A DNA stretch of 64,000 bases. Origin: Camellia lanceoleosa. Taxonomy: Eukaryota > Streptophyta > Magnoliopsida > Ericales > Theaceae. The notes under the pieces were generated by a model, which was given only the letters and a program-made list of their open reading frames with translations, had not been told where the DNA came from and did no database searches. The position numbers and the translations under genes are program-made. This document shows positions 18,831 through 31,824 of this stretch, one piece after another; within the stretch, counting starts at the first letter, position 1; each line of letters opens with the position of its first letter. The DNA lies in assembly GCA_025200525.1 (NCBI GenBank), contig CM045763.1, positions 155,626,246 through 155,690,245 of the forward strand, read 5' to 3'.

Positions 18831-21459
18831 CTTTTCATAAGGGACTTTCAGGTGAAGTCACAATTTTATGGAAAGTTTGAGGTTCTCCCTCTAACATATA
18901 AGTCAAGATGTCCGGACCAAAAGACTTGGCAGTCCTATCTCTCTTGCTCCTTCGTTGCTCATCTACTTCCTCATCGTGATCATCTACTTGATCATCATCT
19001 TGATCATCTTCAAGTTCCTTCTCAGAACTTTGATCCTCTCATCGAGTTCGTCAAGGAAATATGTCTTCAAAGAAAGGCGTATTCCTTGACTCCGTTATCG
19101 TATTCTTGTGGATATCTAAAATATCAGACTTGTGCATAAGAAACCTATATACACTACTATTCTGTGTATAACCAATGAATATACAATCCACAATTTTCAG
19201 ACCTATCCTAACCTGCTTGGGTGTTGGTACCGCCACTTTTGCAAGACACCCCCGCATTCGTAGGAAATTATAAGAAGGCTTGCGGCCTTTCCACAATTCA
19301 TATGGAGTCTTGTCTATTTTCTTCTGAGGGATTCTATTTAGAATGTAATTCACGGAGAGAATTGCTGTCACGACCCAAACCCGCTCCTATGGGTTTAGCA
19401 CCATAACCGGCCAGTAATCCGTGATTACCGAAGGCCTGTTTAACAGTAAAACAGTAATACATAGTATAGGGGCATGGCGGAAGCCAAAACAGTAAATAAA
19501 CAATGTCCAATGAGCAGTGACAGTCTGTATGCAAAAGAGACTTTTCATATCATATGCACATTCAGAACAAAAAACGGTATATACATCCAGTACCAAAACA
19601 GTATGCATAATATATACAATCATCCAGGACAGGGACTTAATCCCTATTAGATCGATCTGATGCAGTATCATTCATCTATCTGATTTTACAAAAGCGAGAG
19701 AGGAAAACTAAAACACCCCAAAAGCCCTAACTTGAAAACACTTGGAACCTCGCAGGAGGCACAGTGGTTGGCTTTGACAAAACGGGAGTTTAGCCTAATG
19801 CTCCTAGCAACGGTCCGGTACCTGTACACCTACATATATATATATATATATATATAAGCAGTGAGCTAAAGTCCAGTGAATAACATAATGCGTAAACATG
19901 TTAAGAATGAATGTCCTTTAATATTGAAAACAGTCAATTGATTCAGTATATCAGTCATTCAGTCATAACAGTCATATGTGGTACATCTAATAGCAGAACA
20001 GAATAGTAAACAGTAGGTCTCGAAAGACCGAACAGTCAATGATGGCCATCATAACAGTAAATAGAAGTTCCAAGATAGGAACTGACAGAGATCTCTATGA
20101 TGGCGATAGAATAAGATGGTTTCCATGGATGCCACAATACAGTTCAGAATAGAGGACAAACATTCATTTAGTTTAACAGTATCAATTCAGAAAGCAGTTC
20201 AGTTAAACATTCATATTTGAACATATCTTTACAACATTGTTACTCACAGAGTACTGGGCTATAAGCAGCTAGAGCGTCCTCGGATGTCAACCCTACACAA
20301 TTACAGAATGAACACACACTAAGCTACACAGTTGGGAAATAATTTAATCCCTAATTTGCCTCGGTGTGGTTCTACATCAATATCCTCATTAAGATGCCTT
20401 AAACTAGGCCTAGGAATGCCTCGGATGGAATGAGGATGCAGAGATGCACTTTTAAAACACTTATCAAATTTTCAGAAAACAGGGGTCCCGCTCGAGCGTG
20501 CCTATCTCCGCTCGAGCGGACATGCAGACAAAGGTCTCCGCTCGAGCGTGTATTCCTCCGCTTGAGCGGACTGCAAAAGTACTGGATGTGCGAAAATCAC
20601 ACTCGATGGGCGCTCGATAGCCGCTCGAGCTTGAGACACAAGTCCCCACTCGAGCGTGAATCACCTCGCTCGAGCGGACTGGAAAATAACCAAAAGTACT
20701 GGATGCACGTATTTCACGCTCGAGCGCCAGTCACCCCGCTCAAGCGTGAGTCCAGTTACTTATCATAATCAGTTACAGTTTAGCAGTATTCAGTAGTTTA
20801 TCAGTAAACAGTGGTGAGGGTTGTCACAATTGCTTTCCCCCACCAGTTTTGTGGCGATCCAGAACTTATCAATATTGCATTCATCATCTCCTTTAGCGTC
20901 ATATTCTTTCGTTTAGCAATCCCATTTGACTAAGGAGAATAAGGCACCGTGGTTTAGTGGATAATCCCGGATTGAGCACAAATCTCAATAAATGGTGATT
21001 CATACTCACCACCATGACCACTTCTTAAAACCTTAATCTTGTGGCCTAATTGATTCTCAACTTCATTCTTATAAAGAATAAACTTGTCAATAGCCTCATC
21101 TTTACTTTTGAGCAAATACACATAACAATACTTAGTGTAATCATCAACAAAAGTGATGAAGTATTTATTGCCTCCACGTGATTATATAAACTTTAAGTCA
21201 CACACATCACTTTGCACTAAGTCCAATGACTCTGAACTCCTTTCAATAGAATGAAACGAAGATCTTGTCAACTTCACTTCAACACAAGTTTCACATTTGT
21301 GTTTCAGATTAATTTGAAAAGATGGTATGTGATCTAACTTGATTAATCTACGTAAAGATTCAAAGTTCACATGTCCTAGTCTACCATTTCACAAATTGGA
21401 AGACTCAAGCATGTAAGCAGAAGAATATGCATCTTTATTCATCTTCGGGATAAGAGTCA
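18831..21459 (-). pseudogene. Copia-2 integrase, interrupted by a solo LTR
   Basis: Reading minus from 21459: a pre-integrase block with the CETC motif (about 21290), the core with LDLVQSDVCDLKF and KYFITFVDDYTKYCY, then the second catalytic position. After the solo LTR (20828-19366) the frame resumes with VNYILNRIPQKKIDKTPYELW and RMRGCLAKVAVP. The second catalytic Asp is Gly (LRSGHGGEYES, about 21019) and the catalytic Glu is Lys (GIAKRKN, about 20912). A stop lies in PYSP-stop-SNG. The enzyme is therefore inactive several times over. Confidence 0.85.
19366..20828 (-). mobile_element. Solo LTR (1463 bp) inside Copia-2 integrase
   Basis: It begins TGTCACGACCC on the plus strand, ends GGGTTGTCACA, and is flanked by ATTGC at 19361-19365 and 20829-20833. 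The flanking integrase reading joins when it is removed. There is no internal coding region, so it is a solo LTR. By comparison with 29482-31824 and 46661-47664 its transcriptional sense is minus, since its reverse complement starts TGTGACAACCC. It holds a TA microsatellite (19833-19855) and a cluster of palindromes GCTCGAGC (20489-20758). Short frames here are not genes. Confidence 0.9.
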
Positions 21460-21897
21460 TTACATTGAGTTTAAACATACCCCCCAACATATATCCCTTA
21501 CCACATACACTCCGGTCTTGGTTAGAACAACCTTTTCGGACTTGAAGACCATGGGAAAACCATGTTTATTGAGAAAAGACCCTGAGACAAGATTCTTATG
21601 AATGTTCGGAATATACAGGACTTCGTTTAAGGTTAGCTCCTTTCCTGAGGTCAAATTTAGGACCACTTTTCCTTTCTCTTCAACAATTGAGGTAGCAGAG
21701 TTTCCTGTAAATAACTTCTCACCGTTTGTAACCGGCTCGAAAGTTGTAAACAACTTTTTCTCGGAGTAGACGTGGCATGTATCCCCAGTATTAATCCACC
21801 AATCTTTTGGGTTTGAACCTACCAGATTCAGCTTAGAGACAATGGCAGACAAGTGCATGTCATCCTCATCATGTGAGTGCTCTTGCATAGTTACCAT
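21460..21897 (-). pseudogene. Copia-2 protease, active-site Asp lost
   Basis: A minus-strand frame with the copia protease pattern: DWWINTGDTCHVYSEKKLF, then GKVVLNLTSGKELTLNEVLY and IPNIHKNLVSGSFLNKHGF. The DTG catalytic triplet reads NTG (Asn codon near 21790-21792), so cleavage of the polyprotein should fail. It joins gag upstream and integrase downstream. Confidence 0.85.
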
Positions 21898-22921
21898 GTG
21901 AGCACGGGGTTTGGTTTTGTATGGCTTCCTCTGCTTGCAGTAGTCACTAGCCCTATGCCCCTCACTACCACAGTTGTAGCATTTCCTTAAGAATCGATAA
22001 ACAGGTTATAGTGGCTTGTATGCCGGCTTCTTTGCAACACCACCTCTTGGCCCCAGCTTTGAGCCCTTGTTCACAGGGGTTCTTCCTCACCCTAGAAGAT
22101 TTGCCATGCTTAATGACATTGGCCTTCACAGAGGAGGTACTCCCTCATTTCTTTCTATTATCCTTCTCAATTCGGAGTCGGACAATCAGGTCTTCAACTG
22201 ACATTTTCTTGCGCTTGTTCTTCAAGTAGTTCTTAAAATCCTTCCAACCATTGGGAAGTTTCTCAATGATCACAGCAACTTGGAATGACTTGTTTAAAGG
22301 CATCCCCTCAGCATGAATTTCATGTAAGATCACTTGGAACTCCTGGACTTGGCTTATCATAGTTTTGGAATCTATCATTTTAAAGTCCAGGAACCGGCCA
22401 ATGACAAGTTTCTTTGCCCCGGCATCCTCAGTCCTATATTTCTTGTCCAGAGATTCCCATAACTCCTTTGCTGAGCTCTTGGCACAAAACACACTGTAGA
22501 ATGAGTCTGCCAAGCTGTTGAACACATAGTTCTAGCAAAGATAGTCTGTCTGTTTCCATGTGTCAAGCGCCATGACTTTTTACCTGTCTGGCTTATTCTC
22601 TGCCATGATTGGAGGATCCTCACTCAAAACCTTTGCAAGGTTCGACGTGGTTAAATAGAACTACATCTTTTGCTGCAATCTCTTGAAGTTCACCCCAGCA
22701 AATTTCTTTGGGCACTCATGGTGACTGAGCGGTCTTCTCGGAATAGTCGGAGTAACACCAGGGTTGACCACAGAGGTTATAGTTGGGGTTGGCAAGCCAG
22801 TTGCCCCGGGGTTCAGATCCCCACCAACATTAGCAGTAGCAGCAGCATCGGTGACAGTTGTCATTTTTGAAAAATACAACAGACTGTCACTTTCTGTGTT
22901 TCCAGAAATTAAACTTAACAT
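21898..22921 (-). pseudogene. gag: Copia-2 gag
   Basis: The minus strand starts MTTVTDAAATANVGG at 22861, with a Pro/Thr-rich N-terminus, then the UBN2-type capsid (LADSFYSVFCAKSSAKELWESL to KLPNGWKDFKNYLKNKRKKMS). It ends with a basic tail and zinc knuckle CYNCGSEGHRASDYC (about 21925-21970). The spacing after the His is five rather than four residues, which may weaken zinc binding. Stops near 22530-22660 divide the reading. The start at 22861 is chosen over an in-frame ATG at 22921, which precedes an unrelated-looking leader peptide. Confidence 0.82.
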
Positions 22922-24240
22922 TAGAAATTCTCACAGTTGGAAATTTAATTCAAAATTAGTCTCACCACTTAACCTAGAATCGAACATGGTCAAGAATGTT
23001 CCCAAGAAGACTAGAGGGGTCACATCAATTCCACTTAAAACCCAGTTAACCTTTTGACAAAACTTTCAAGAGTATGTTGACTCCTAGTCCATTGGAGACA
23101 ATTTTTTAGAATTAAGTTTTTCCAAGGGATGAACTAGGTTAAAACAAACCAATGTCTAACACTTACAAGCAATTTAAAAATTACTAACCAAATTGGAAGC
23201 AATGTAAAAAATTGGTACAACTATTACAAGAAAATAAACCTTGCTCAAACACATTGGCAAATAACCACAATAAAACTCAAGCACACAATTGCTTCAAATA
23301 AAAGACGAGTAAACCAATCCAATTGAGGATTGTAAGTAGTCCAAAAATTTCTTTCCACGGTTAGGTATTTTTGTTCAACAAAGGGGTTAGTAGTCCATTT
23401 TTTCCCTTTCCATTCCCTTTCGCATCGTTATTTTTGTAAAGAATGTTAGCATAAAACCACAGCAAAATACAAAACAAATAATCTAATAAAACTGTAAAAG
23501 AAATATATTAATTAAATAGCAAAGTTAAATAAAATTAAAATGTTAGACAAGTTATACAATTAAACTTATAACTCCCAAACCAATTACAAACCTTATAACT
23601 CAAAAAATTAAATAAAATTAATTGACAAGGGTTATATGAAATTATAACACAATAATCATGTAAATAAATATACAATTAACATTTTTAATTGACAAGAGTT
23701 ATAAAATAAAACTATAACTCTAAGAATTAAATTAAAAGTTAATAGTCAAGAGTTATATATATAAAACTATTGCACAAGTTACAAAGCCTTATAATTCGTA
23801 AATAATTAATTAAAATTATAGCCATGAGTTACATATGAATTTAGTTCACACTAAGCATGCAAATAACTCTAGCAATTAATATAATCTAAATAGTCTAGAA
23901 AATAATAAGCATGTAACAAATCAAAATCTAAAATATTTTTGAACATGCAAATTATCCTACAATTCTAGAATCTAAAACACATGTGAATTAAACTAGAAAA
24001 ATAGAAGATATTTAGCATGTCAATATTAACTTAAAAAATTAAAACACTTATGAGCATGCAATTATATTATAAAATTGTAAATTAAAAGACATGCAAAGCA
24101 TGGTAGGAAATTATTTATCACGCTCATAAAGTAAAATTATTTTAGAGCTAAATAAGCATACAAATTATGCAAGAAAGAAAACATTCTGATCAAATTGGAA
24201 AAATTCAAAACAGATCCTTACATATATTAATTGGCAATTG
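22922..24240. other. AT-rich non-coding stretch, possibly Copia-2 leader
   Basis: No gene is seen. Between about 23440 and 23870 the words ttataact, gagttata and aattaa recur in a loose repeat. It may be the untranslated leader of Copia-2, but no tRNA-complementary primer site was found. Confidence 0.35.
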
Positions 24241-26530
24241 TACAATATTCCTAATCATGCACTCCATATAAGAAACCGTGTGGGTTTGGAATATATTTGA
24301 TTAGGCTAATCATGGATGTCTCATGCATACAGTAGGCATATATTGAAGACTTGCAAGACAGCATCATGCATAAAAAATACAGGACTAGAACAATGTATAG
24401 ACCACCAAAAAAAAAAAAACCTTAGCAAGAAACTGTTTTGTTTTGTTTTGTTTTGTTTTTTTTTTTCAAAATCGTCATATCTAATTTTACCCCCAAGTAA
24501 CAGTGGCAAAGCAGTGTACGCTATTACAAATTATTATAAATCTATTCATCCTAATTCATGGAAGCACATGTAATCTATTTAAAGATTATTCTACAAATTA
24601 TGCAATTTAAATAAGATAAATAGATTCATGATTTATTAAATTAAATAATAGAATATCAAATAAATCCATATTTGATAAATTACATTCTAGAGCATGACAC
24701 ATGAAACACGATTAACAGAAATACATATTTAATCTGAATATTGAAAATAAGGAATCAAACAAAATTCCGTGTGATACTACAGGGTTATTAAACCCAATAC
24801 CACCCCAATTAAGGTCACCGTTAAGTTAGATATCTTAAATTAAAGTTGAAACAACTTAACAAGATCGTAATATTCACATAAGCATGAGCATCATCAAATG
24901 TAGAAGATAAGGAATATAACCATAACACATGAAATATCATACCAAAACATGATCATATACTAATAAGCATATTCATGAAGACAAGAGCATAAAACACCAA
25001 TGCAAAACTGAATTTGCAGATTCAGTACCATCTAAAGTTTAAAATCAAAAAATCCATTTCAGATTTTTCTCGAGCCTGGCCTTCCTAGAGTTCATAGATA
25101 ATTTTATCTAGTTTTTAGAACATTTTTTAGAAATGGAATAACTTTTCTAGATTTTTAGTTATTTAAAAAACACTCCAGTGCTGTCCAAATTCATTGACAG
25201 TTACGAAAATCGGATTTTCTTGCAAACCGCTCTCTCTTATCCAATGAAACCAATTTTACTTGAAAGCTGACTCCTTAAGAATGTTTTTTTTACATAAAAC
25301 TGAGGTCCAGAAGATTTTTCTACATGTTTCTATAATTTTCGAAAGTTGACTGTAAAACAGGGTTTTTATGCATATTACTCAAAATAATAAGATTGGTGAG
25401 AAAAGAAGCCAACTAAGGGAAAATTTTCACTTCTTTTTTGATGAAAACATACTAAATAATGTATCAATAACTCATATTTTTAGAGTGATGGTGTGTCTTT
25501 TGAAATAATGGGAGAGATGGAAAGAAAAAGGTGGTTTTGCATTTATTAAGAGGAAATATGAGTTGAAGAATGATCAAAGTCCAATTTATCAACTTTGAAC
25601 ACATGAAAAAAATTACAACACACCTGAAAATATGATTTTAAATCTCTAATAACATATATTTGAAAAAGAAAATAGAAGAAAAGATGGTGATGTGGTTTAC
25701 TTGAAGCTTGGTTGGTTTGCTAACAAAACCTTCTCTTTCTCTCCTTTCCTCCACCAAGCTCACTTCCTTGCCCTCTCTTCCTCTCAGCTGAATAGGGTGT
25801 TTGTGTGTGTTATTGTGTGCAAAATGCTAAGGGAGAGGTTTTATTTATACTAAAATTGGTGTGAAAGGTTCAAATTGCTCATTGGTTAGAAATTGATTAG
25901 ATATTTTGGATTTACTTTGAATTTAATGGAATAATGGATGATTAGAGGCCTTAATTATGTAATTAATCATGATCTAGTTAGGCTTTAGTTAGGATGGAAC
26001 TTGAGGTGGAAACAAAGTTCCATGTTTTGGGTGTACTAGAAAACTTTTTCATGAATTCATGGATTATGTTTGAAAAAGTTGTATACATTTCTTTTCCCTA
26101 AGGTGGCTGGCCAAGTGAGGTGCATTTGATGGAATTTTTTATTTTTATTTTGTGTGCAAATGAATATATTTATTATTGATTTTGTGTACAAAAAGAATTG
26201 AATATGATTAAAGGTACATATATGTATATAATGGTTACTAGTTTGGGGTCAAAATGTGATTCAAGAAAAAGATGAGGACTAAAATCTTAGTTTATAAATT
26301 TGAACATTTAATTAAATGTAGTTTTTAATTTAATTTGGATTTAAAAATTCAATTCGGTTAAAGTTTCTTTATTTCGGATTAAACGGTACTAAGAACTGGA
26401 ACCTAGGATTTTTGTGTGTAAAATATAATTAAAAAATTAATTTAATTATTATTAAAGTTTTGAAAATGATTCCTGAACTCCGAATTCAATCAGGATTTTC
26501 GAGTTTCCGATCGGCGCATATTTTCGACAC
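24241..26530 (-). repeat. LTR-like non-coding segment
   Basis: A minus-strand TATA box (GTATAAATAA at 25841-25850) is followed in that direction by a pyrimidine/purine-rich leader-like stretch. The minus-strand 5' end near 26529 reads TGTCGAAAATATGCG. This resembles a gypsy-type LTR. No direct repeat partner, primer site or target duplication was located, so element and edges are uncertain. A poly-A/poly-T pair with tttttg repeats lies at 24408-24470. Frames at 24316-24573 are low complexity. The next stretch, 26531-27899, is AT-rich and shows nothing I can name. Confidence 0.3.
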
Positions 26531-28789
26531 TATAACTAAAATTGTAGACAAATAATGATTTGAAGGTTTTTATTGAATGAATTCAAAAGTTAAGGGGGTA
26601 ATAGGCTTTACAAAGGCTAGGAGGCTTACATTATCACCCTAAAGTCTTAACACTGACCTAAGTGCTGTGGGTAGCTGTTGATGGGCAAGGGCCCTCTTTG
26701 GCTTTTCTTAAATTCAAAACTACGTTAATTGGTTGTAGAATATTCGTTGTAATTCTGATTAAAGTATAACTTATATTGTTGGACTTGTAATTCGTATTTC
26801 TACAATATGTTAAAGTTTCATAATTTTTTTATAAATATAATATTTTTTATTAGTGAATAATTTAATATTTTTACGTTAAATTGCTCTTGGGGGAGCATGA
26901 GTTAGAATCTGGACTTAAAAGTTTTACAAAAGACTACTACTATGTAATATTATTTACTGGTATGATTTTTGTATGTTTTTAGATTCTATAATATTTATTT
27001 CTGATTTTCAGTGTAATTATTAATTACTTGTAATTTTAGAAAATTTAAAAAAATTTTAAAAATTATAGAAATCTGTTATGAAATTATTTAAATATTGTAT
27101 ACAACATGTTAAGTCCTTTTAAATGATTAGAATGTATAGTATGTTGTTATTTTAAATAACATGATTTATTTATATTAGTGAATTTTAATTTCATGATTAA
27201 ATTATAGCATATTTTCTTTTATGAATTCACATTGAGATACTATTGTATGGAATTAATATTTTATCATACTTTAGGCATGCCATAGTTAGTGGAAGGTTGT
27301 TCAGTTGAGAGAAATCTTTGTAGATTTACTCTCGAAAACTAATATTTTGCGTATGAATTAAATTAAATTTTAGATAATTGTCACTGTGGCACAAAAGATA
27401 ATTTCAAGCATAGCATATTTTCGATCTTGCGACTTGTGTAATATTATCAGTATTTAATTTAAATTTTTGAGGCAAAATTATATTGTGATATGCTAATCAA
27501 ATTAATCACAATGCACATTTTTTCTCTAATTGACTTAACTTATGGAAGTTAATTTGGTAGACTTAGTAGAGATGTTCAAATGTGAATAAGGTAATCCTAT
27601 TCTTTAGATGAGCAGAAAGTCTTGGAGACAGACCTTAATTGAGCCAAAGTAAGGAAACATGACTCAATATCACTGTGATTTTGTTGCCTTGTTTGGCATA
27701 ATAAAACTAATGTGTGCACTATGGTTAGTGGCATGCTAAGTAGCTTTGATTGGCGAGTTTGGAGTTGTGAAATTAGTAAGCCCTCAATAGATCTAGATAT
27801 GATCCTAACTATTGAGCTGCGCGGATTGATTTTGCAATTTAAATTGTAATAATGTTGCATCATTGGATGAAGCAACATTCAAGAGTCACGTCATCCAAGA
27901 AATACAAGTTTAAATGAGTTAGTCATTAAGTGTAAGACGAGCAGTCAGTATGAGCAATATTTTGTTCTCTACCCAACTAATGGGAGTGGATGGAGTAAAA
28001 TCTCATGCACTATGATAGTGTGCGTTGAAGTATCACTTGGAGTTAAAAAATTAGCGCTTCGAAGCTGCAAAATCTATTAACATTAAGTGAGAAAATTAGT
28101 GCCTAGTGACAAAATCTATTAGTACTGCCAACTTGTCTAAGTCTGGATACTTACTATTTCCACACTTGAGTGTGAGATATAAGGAGGTGCTTCTTTATAT
28201 GATTCCTTAACTAGGCTAATGCTTTTAAATTGTGTTTACCACTAAGCGCAAAAGTTGCAACATAGTAATGAAATGGTCAAGGCCGACAAGGTTGTTATGA
28301 CTCTAAGAATTTGACGCATTGCTCGTGAGAGCATTGTGTTGAATTAGACTCTTTAGCCTAATTCGTGCTTAAGTTAAGTTGCTTCAAGAATTGTCATAGA
28401 TTGATAGCTTATTCTTTCTTGCTTGTGGATAGTAGAATTAATTGCAACTAACTATGAAGCAAGAAACAAAGATGGCTAAAGAAGTATCGTCATAGATATA
28501 GTAAAGTGTATGGAGAATAAAATTGACTTAATAGTGCAAGGGATTAGCACTTACTAGTTAAATTTGTGACTTAGGCACACTTGATATCTCCATGACATCT
28601 TTTTATGATCTAGTGAACATTAGTTAGTCATGAGTTATTACCTAGTTATAGGCCTAAACCTTTATACTTGTCTTTGAGAACTCACATGTTAAGATGTTTG
28701 GAATTAGTTTATGACATTGGTCATGAACCAATGGCTTATTGTACTTAATCACATTAATGAGAAGATGACATGGATGGTTTAAGTAGACC

Positions 28790-29480
28790 CTCTCGGGGCC
28801 ACGCACTTGTGGCATCTTGCTCTCATATGAATGTGTAACTTTGTTCGCAATGGTTGTACACAAATAAGTAGGAAAGTTGTAGAAGGGCATCTGTATTGGT
28901 GCATTTAGTCCACAATGATATTTGTGACTGGATATATGTAAAGGTATGATAGATAGCCCCAATCTCGACACATTTATAGATTATGATACACATCTTAATC
29001 AAGACTATTTGATCTCTCACAAGTCGAAAGTTTTGAGATGATTTTTGACATTGCACATATGAGGTCTAGATCAATTAGATAAGAGCTTTCGTGCTTTTAG
29101 TTTTAACTGAGGTGACGAGTGTCTATCTGAGTTGTTTTTTAGAAAGGTCTGTGAAGAGAAATGGATACTTAGAAATTTGATTATTCCTAGTACTCAGCAA
29201 CACAATGGTGTAATAAAAATAAGGAATTAAGTATTGGTTAGGTGGATGATGGCACAATATGTTTCCCAATTGGGAATTGCACTTTAGTTTTTTGCCTATG
29301 TTTCTAACTAAGTGTCATCCATATTAGATTTTACACTCAATTTGAGTAATAGGTTAGTAGAGAGCCATTTGTGGATGATCTATAACAATCAAGCAACTTA
29401 TCTTTATTTTACTTCTCCTAAGGTTGCGAAGTTAAGACCTAGAGTTTTATGGCACATTATTGTATGCTGTCATGTAAACC
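28790..29480 (+). pseudogene. Copia-3 integrase remnant
   Basis: Fragments in changing frames match the copia integrase core: FIDYDTHLNQDYLISHKSK (about 28970-29030), then the block corresponding to the second catalytic Asp, LSELFFRKVCEEKWILRN, IPSTQQHNGVIKIRN (about 29180-29230, where the usual catalytic Glu is Lys) and WMMAQYVSQLGIALVF. Stops are dense. The reading is cut at 29480 by the nested LTR. Confidence 0.6.
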
Positions 29481-30410
29481 TTATAATAACCCGACCCTCG
29501 TACATGTTTTCTAATATATTTTCAGTACCTGTTTTGAGCTTTCGATTGTTTATTGTGAAATCCTATGAGAAATTAAGGATAAGTAAGTGAATCCCATATT
29601 TAAGGATGTCTATCTGTTTAACAAGAAAAGTATCTGTTACCATTAAAATGTTTGAATCAGAAATTGGAAGCCTTAGAGGCTTAATTATTTGAAATTGATT
29701 TTATATATGTGATCAGCATAATTTTTAAGTAATATTAAGCGTTTCTGTGAAATTTTAATTCGGGATGATTTAACGATTGAATTTCGTCCTTATTCAACCT
29801 TTATATATGCATGTCCATAAGAGAATTCTTGAATTGGAGACTTAGGAACTTTCTCCTCCAAATAACTCCAGAGAGAGAGACTTGAGAAAGAGGGTTTGAA
29901 AGGAAGTGCATCAGGAAGGAGATTAGAAAACAAAATTGAGAAGGTTCATATAGATTCCAACTCAAGGTGTGTTTTATTTATTCTAATTGACCCTTTCTTT
30001 GTGTAAGTAAGAATCTTTCTATGTTTTGTGAAGTGGAGTCATTTTGGGGATCAAGTGTGTAAGTATTGCTCTCTTGAGGGTAATCTTATTACTTAGTTGG
30101 GTGAAAATAAATTGTGTTATATAGAAGCATGGTAAATTGTTCCTTGAATTTCATGTTGGAATTATAGTTTACTCTTTGTTTCTAAATTGAACCCACATGT
30201 CTATATTTGTATGGATCATGTTAAAAGAATCAAGTTGTGATTGAATATGATTGTGAGTTCAAAATGAATAAAGATTAAAAGAGGTTGTGAGTATGATTCT
30301 AGGTGATTTTGAGCCTAATTCTTGCATTATATTTACCTATTTTGAACCTTACTCCATGTGTATCAAGATGGATTTTGTGAGAATTTCAGACTGTACAACA
30401 CAGGAAATCA

Positions 30411-30562
30411 CCGCACGTGTGGGGGTCACGGCCGCACGTGCGGGAGTCATGGCCGTACGTGTGGGGAAATGGCAAAATTTGAGACTTTGGCCATCGCCTA
30501 AAAAAGCACGCGGGCCTCACTGCTGCGTCGCGGGACCAACCGCCGTGACGCGTGGGCTCACA
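30411..30562. repeat. GC-rich palindrome cluster
   Basis: It contains a perfect 12-bp palindrome CCGCACGTGCGG (30432-30443) with two diverged neighbours (ccgcacgtgt, gccgtacgtg) and further cgcg-rich text, in otherwise AT-rich DNA. It corresponds in position to the GCTCGAGC cluster in the LTR at 19366-20828. Confidence 0.75.
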
Positions 30563-31045
30563 CCGCATTATGCCCAAGTTGTAAAACACGGTCTGCTCCG
30601 TTTTGCGTGCTGGACCCTCGGATATTTTTAGAATTTGTATTTTATGCCTATTTATGTATGTAAATTCATTTGATGTGGAATGTATCCAGAAATGATTCAA
30701 CAAAGAGAATGAACTAATGTGCAAGTTATGAATGTGTGCAGGGCACCCTCTGGGAGGAAATAGCACGACGTCACGACACTGTGAGTAGTAGTACGCTTTA
30801 CTAAAGCTAATGATTGTCATTAGCATTCTGTTAACGTATGACCATTATGTAACTATAAGAATGAATCAAAGCATGTAAAGAAATAATGAAAAATATGAAA
30901 TACTTTCACATGACTCTGGATTTCTGTAAGACTCAGGGCCTATGGCCATTTCGTATAAGTTGTTATGATATGAAACAAAGTGCTACGATGTGAGTCACCT
31001 CTAGAATCTGTGTGAGACACCTCTTGAGTTCATACACGTATGTTC

Positions 31046-31207
31046 AAGGGCTTAATGCCAAATTATCCAAGGGCTTAGTGCCAATCTATTCAAAGACTTC
31101 GTGCCACTATGTTTAAGGGCTTAATGCCACTATGATTAAGGGCTTCGTGCCACAATGTTCAAGGGCTTTATGCCACTCTGTTCAAGGGCTTAAAGCCATT
31201 ACGTTCC
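31046..31207 (+). repeat. 23-bp minisatellite in the nested LTR
   Basis: Seven tandem copies of a unit like aagggcttaatgccactatg, period 23 to 24 bp. Related single words (gggcctatggccatt, gggcctaaggccatt) lie on both sides. Confidence 0.85.
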
Positions 31208-31824
31208 AAGATATTATGTTCTAGCCATTATGTTCTGGGCCTAAGGCCATTATGAAATTAGTACAGAATCAGACTAACTATGGGACCTCTGCATTTTCAT
31301 ACGCATTGATATGTTATGTTTCCAGTTAAGCATCGTTTTGTTTAAGTACTATTATTCATTGAGCCTGGCTCACTCTGTATTATGTCTGTTTCTGTAGGTA
31401 ACCAACAGGGAGGTCAATCCTAACCCATGACGCCCGTTTTCTTTTGTCAACCTTCGTGTGTTCAGGCACTATACGAGGCCACTTATTTTGTGAAGTTTGC
31501 TAAGATGTTGGCTTGCTTTTTGATTTCCATCTAAGGTTGAATGTATATAGCTTCAATGTTTTTGTATACGCCCAATCATAGGGCTGGGATTGTATATAAC
31601 TATGTATATAACCGATGCTCAGGGACATGTTTTTGGATTTTATCTGTCTATTATGATGTATGTGATCCTGGCATATTGTAGTAGCTCAATGGAGTTTGTT
31701 TTTATCATTTTATTTTAATATGTAGTGCTTCCGTTAAGGCCCTGTATGTTATGTAAACCAGGTTACATGTCCGTTTCTGAATAGGTCATGCCCAAACTTT
31801 TAGGGGCGAGTTTGAGGCGTGACA

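Larger units (their letters stand above)
4094..22921 (-). mobile_element. Copia-2: Ty1/copia element split by two later insertions
   Basis: On the minus strand the coding order is gag (22921-21898), protease, integrase, RT and RNase H (ending 17314), a 3' non-coding part, a polypurine tract (16764-16756), then the 3' LTR. The LTR begins TGTTGGGAAAAATGG at 16755 and runs to 16552, where the Tat element interrupts it; it resumes at 4488. A solo LTR interrupts the integrase at 19366-20828. No matching 5' LTR or classic primer binding site was found above 22921, so the 5' end is missing, diverged or very long. Stops, frameshifts and changed catalytic residues show the copy is dead. Confidence 0.82.
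29482..31824 (+). mobile_element. Nested solo LTR (2343 bp) in Copia-3
   Basis: The segment starts TATAATAACCC, where intact family members start TGTGACAACCC, and ends GGCGTGACA. Flanks are aacct (29477-29481) and aaccc (31825-31829), a 4-of-5 target duplication. It holds a TATA region (ttatatatgc near 29799), a GA-rich stretch, a GC-rich palindrome cluster (30411-30562) and a 23-bp minisatellite (31046-31207). There is no internal coding region, so I call it a solo LTR. Frames inside it, such as 30287-30631, follow from base composition and are not genes. Confidence 0.7.

Noticed and set aside
20480..20760. Repeated GCTCGAGC words considered as a CRISPR array
   Set aside because: Repeats are only about 10 bases, palindromic, irregularly spaced and in plant LTR DNA; no cas genes.
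24241..26530. Considered as the missing 5' LTR of Copia-2
   Set aside because: No similarity by eye to the Copia-2 3' LTR halves at 4094-4488 and 16552-16755.
30287..30826. Frames on both strands over the GC-rich cluster
   Set aside because: GC-rich text lacks stops by composition; they lie inside a solo LTR with a minisatellite and no domain.
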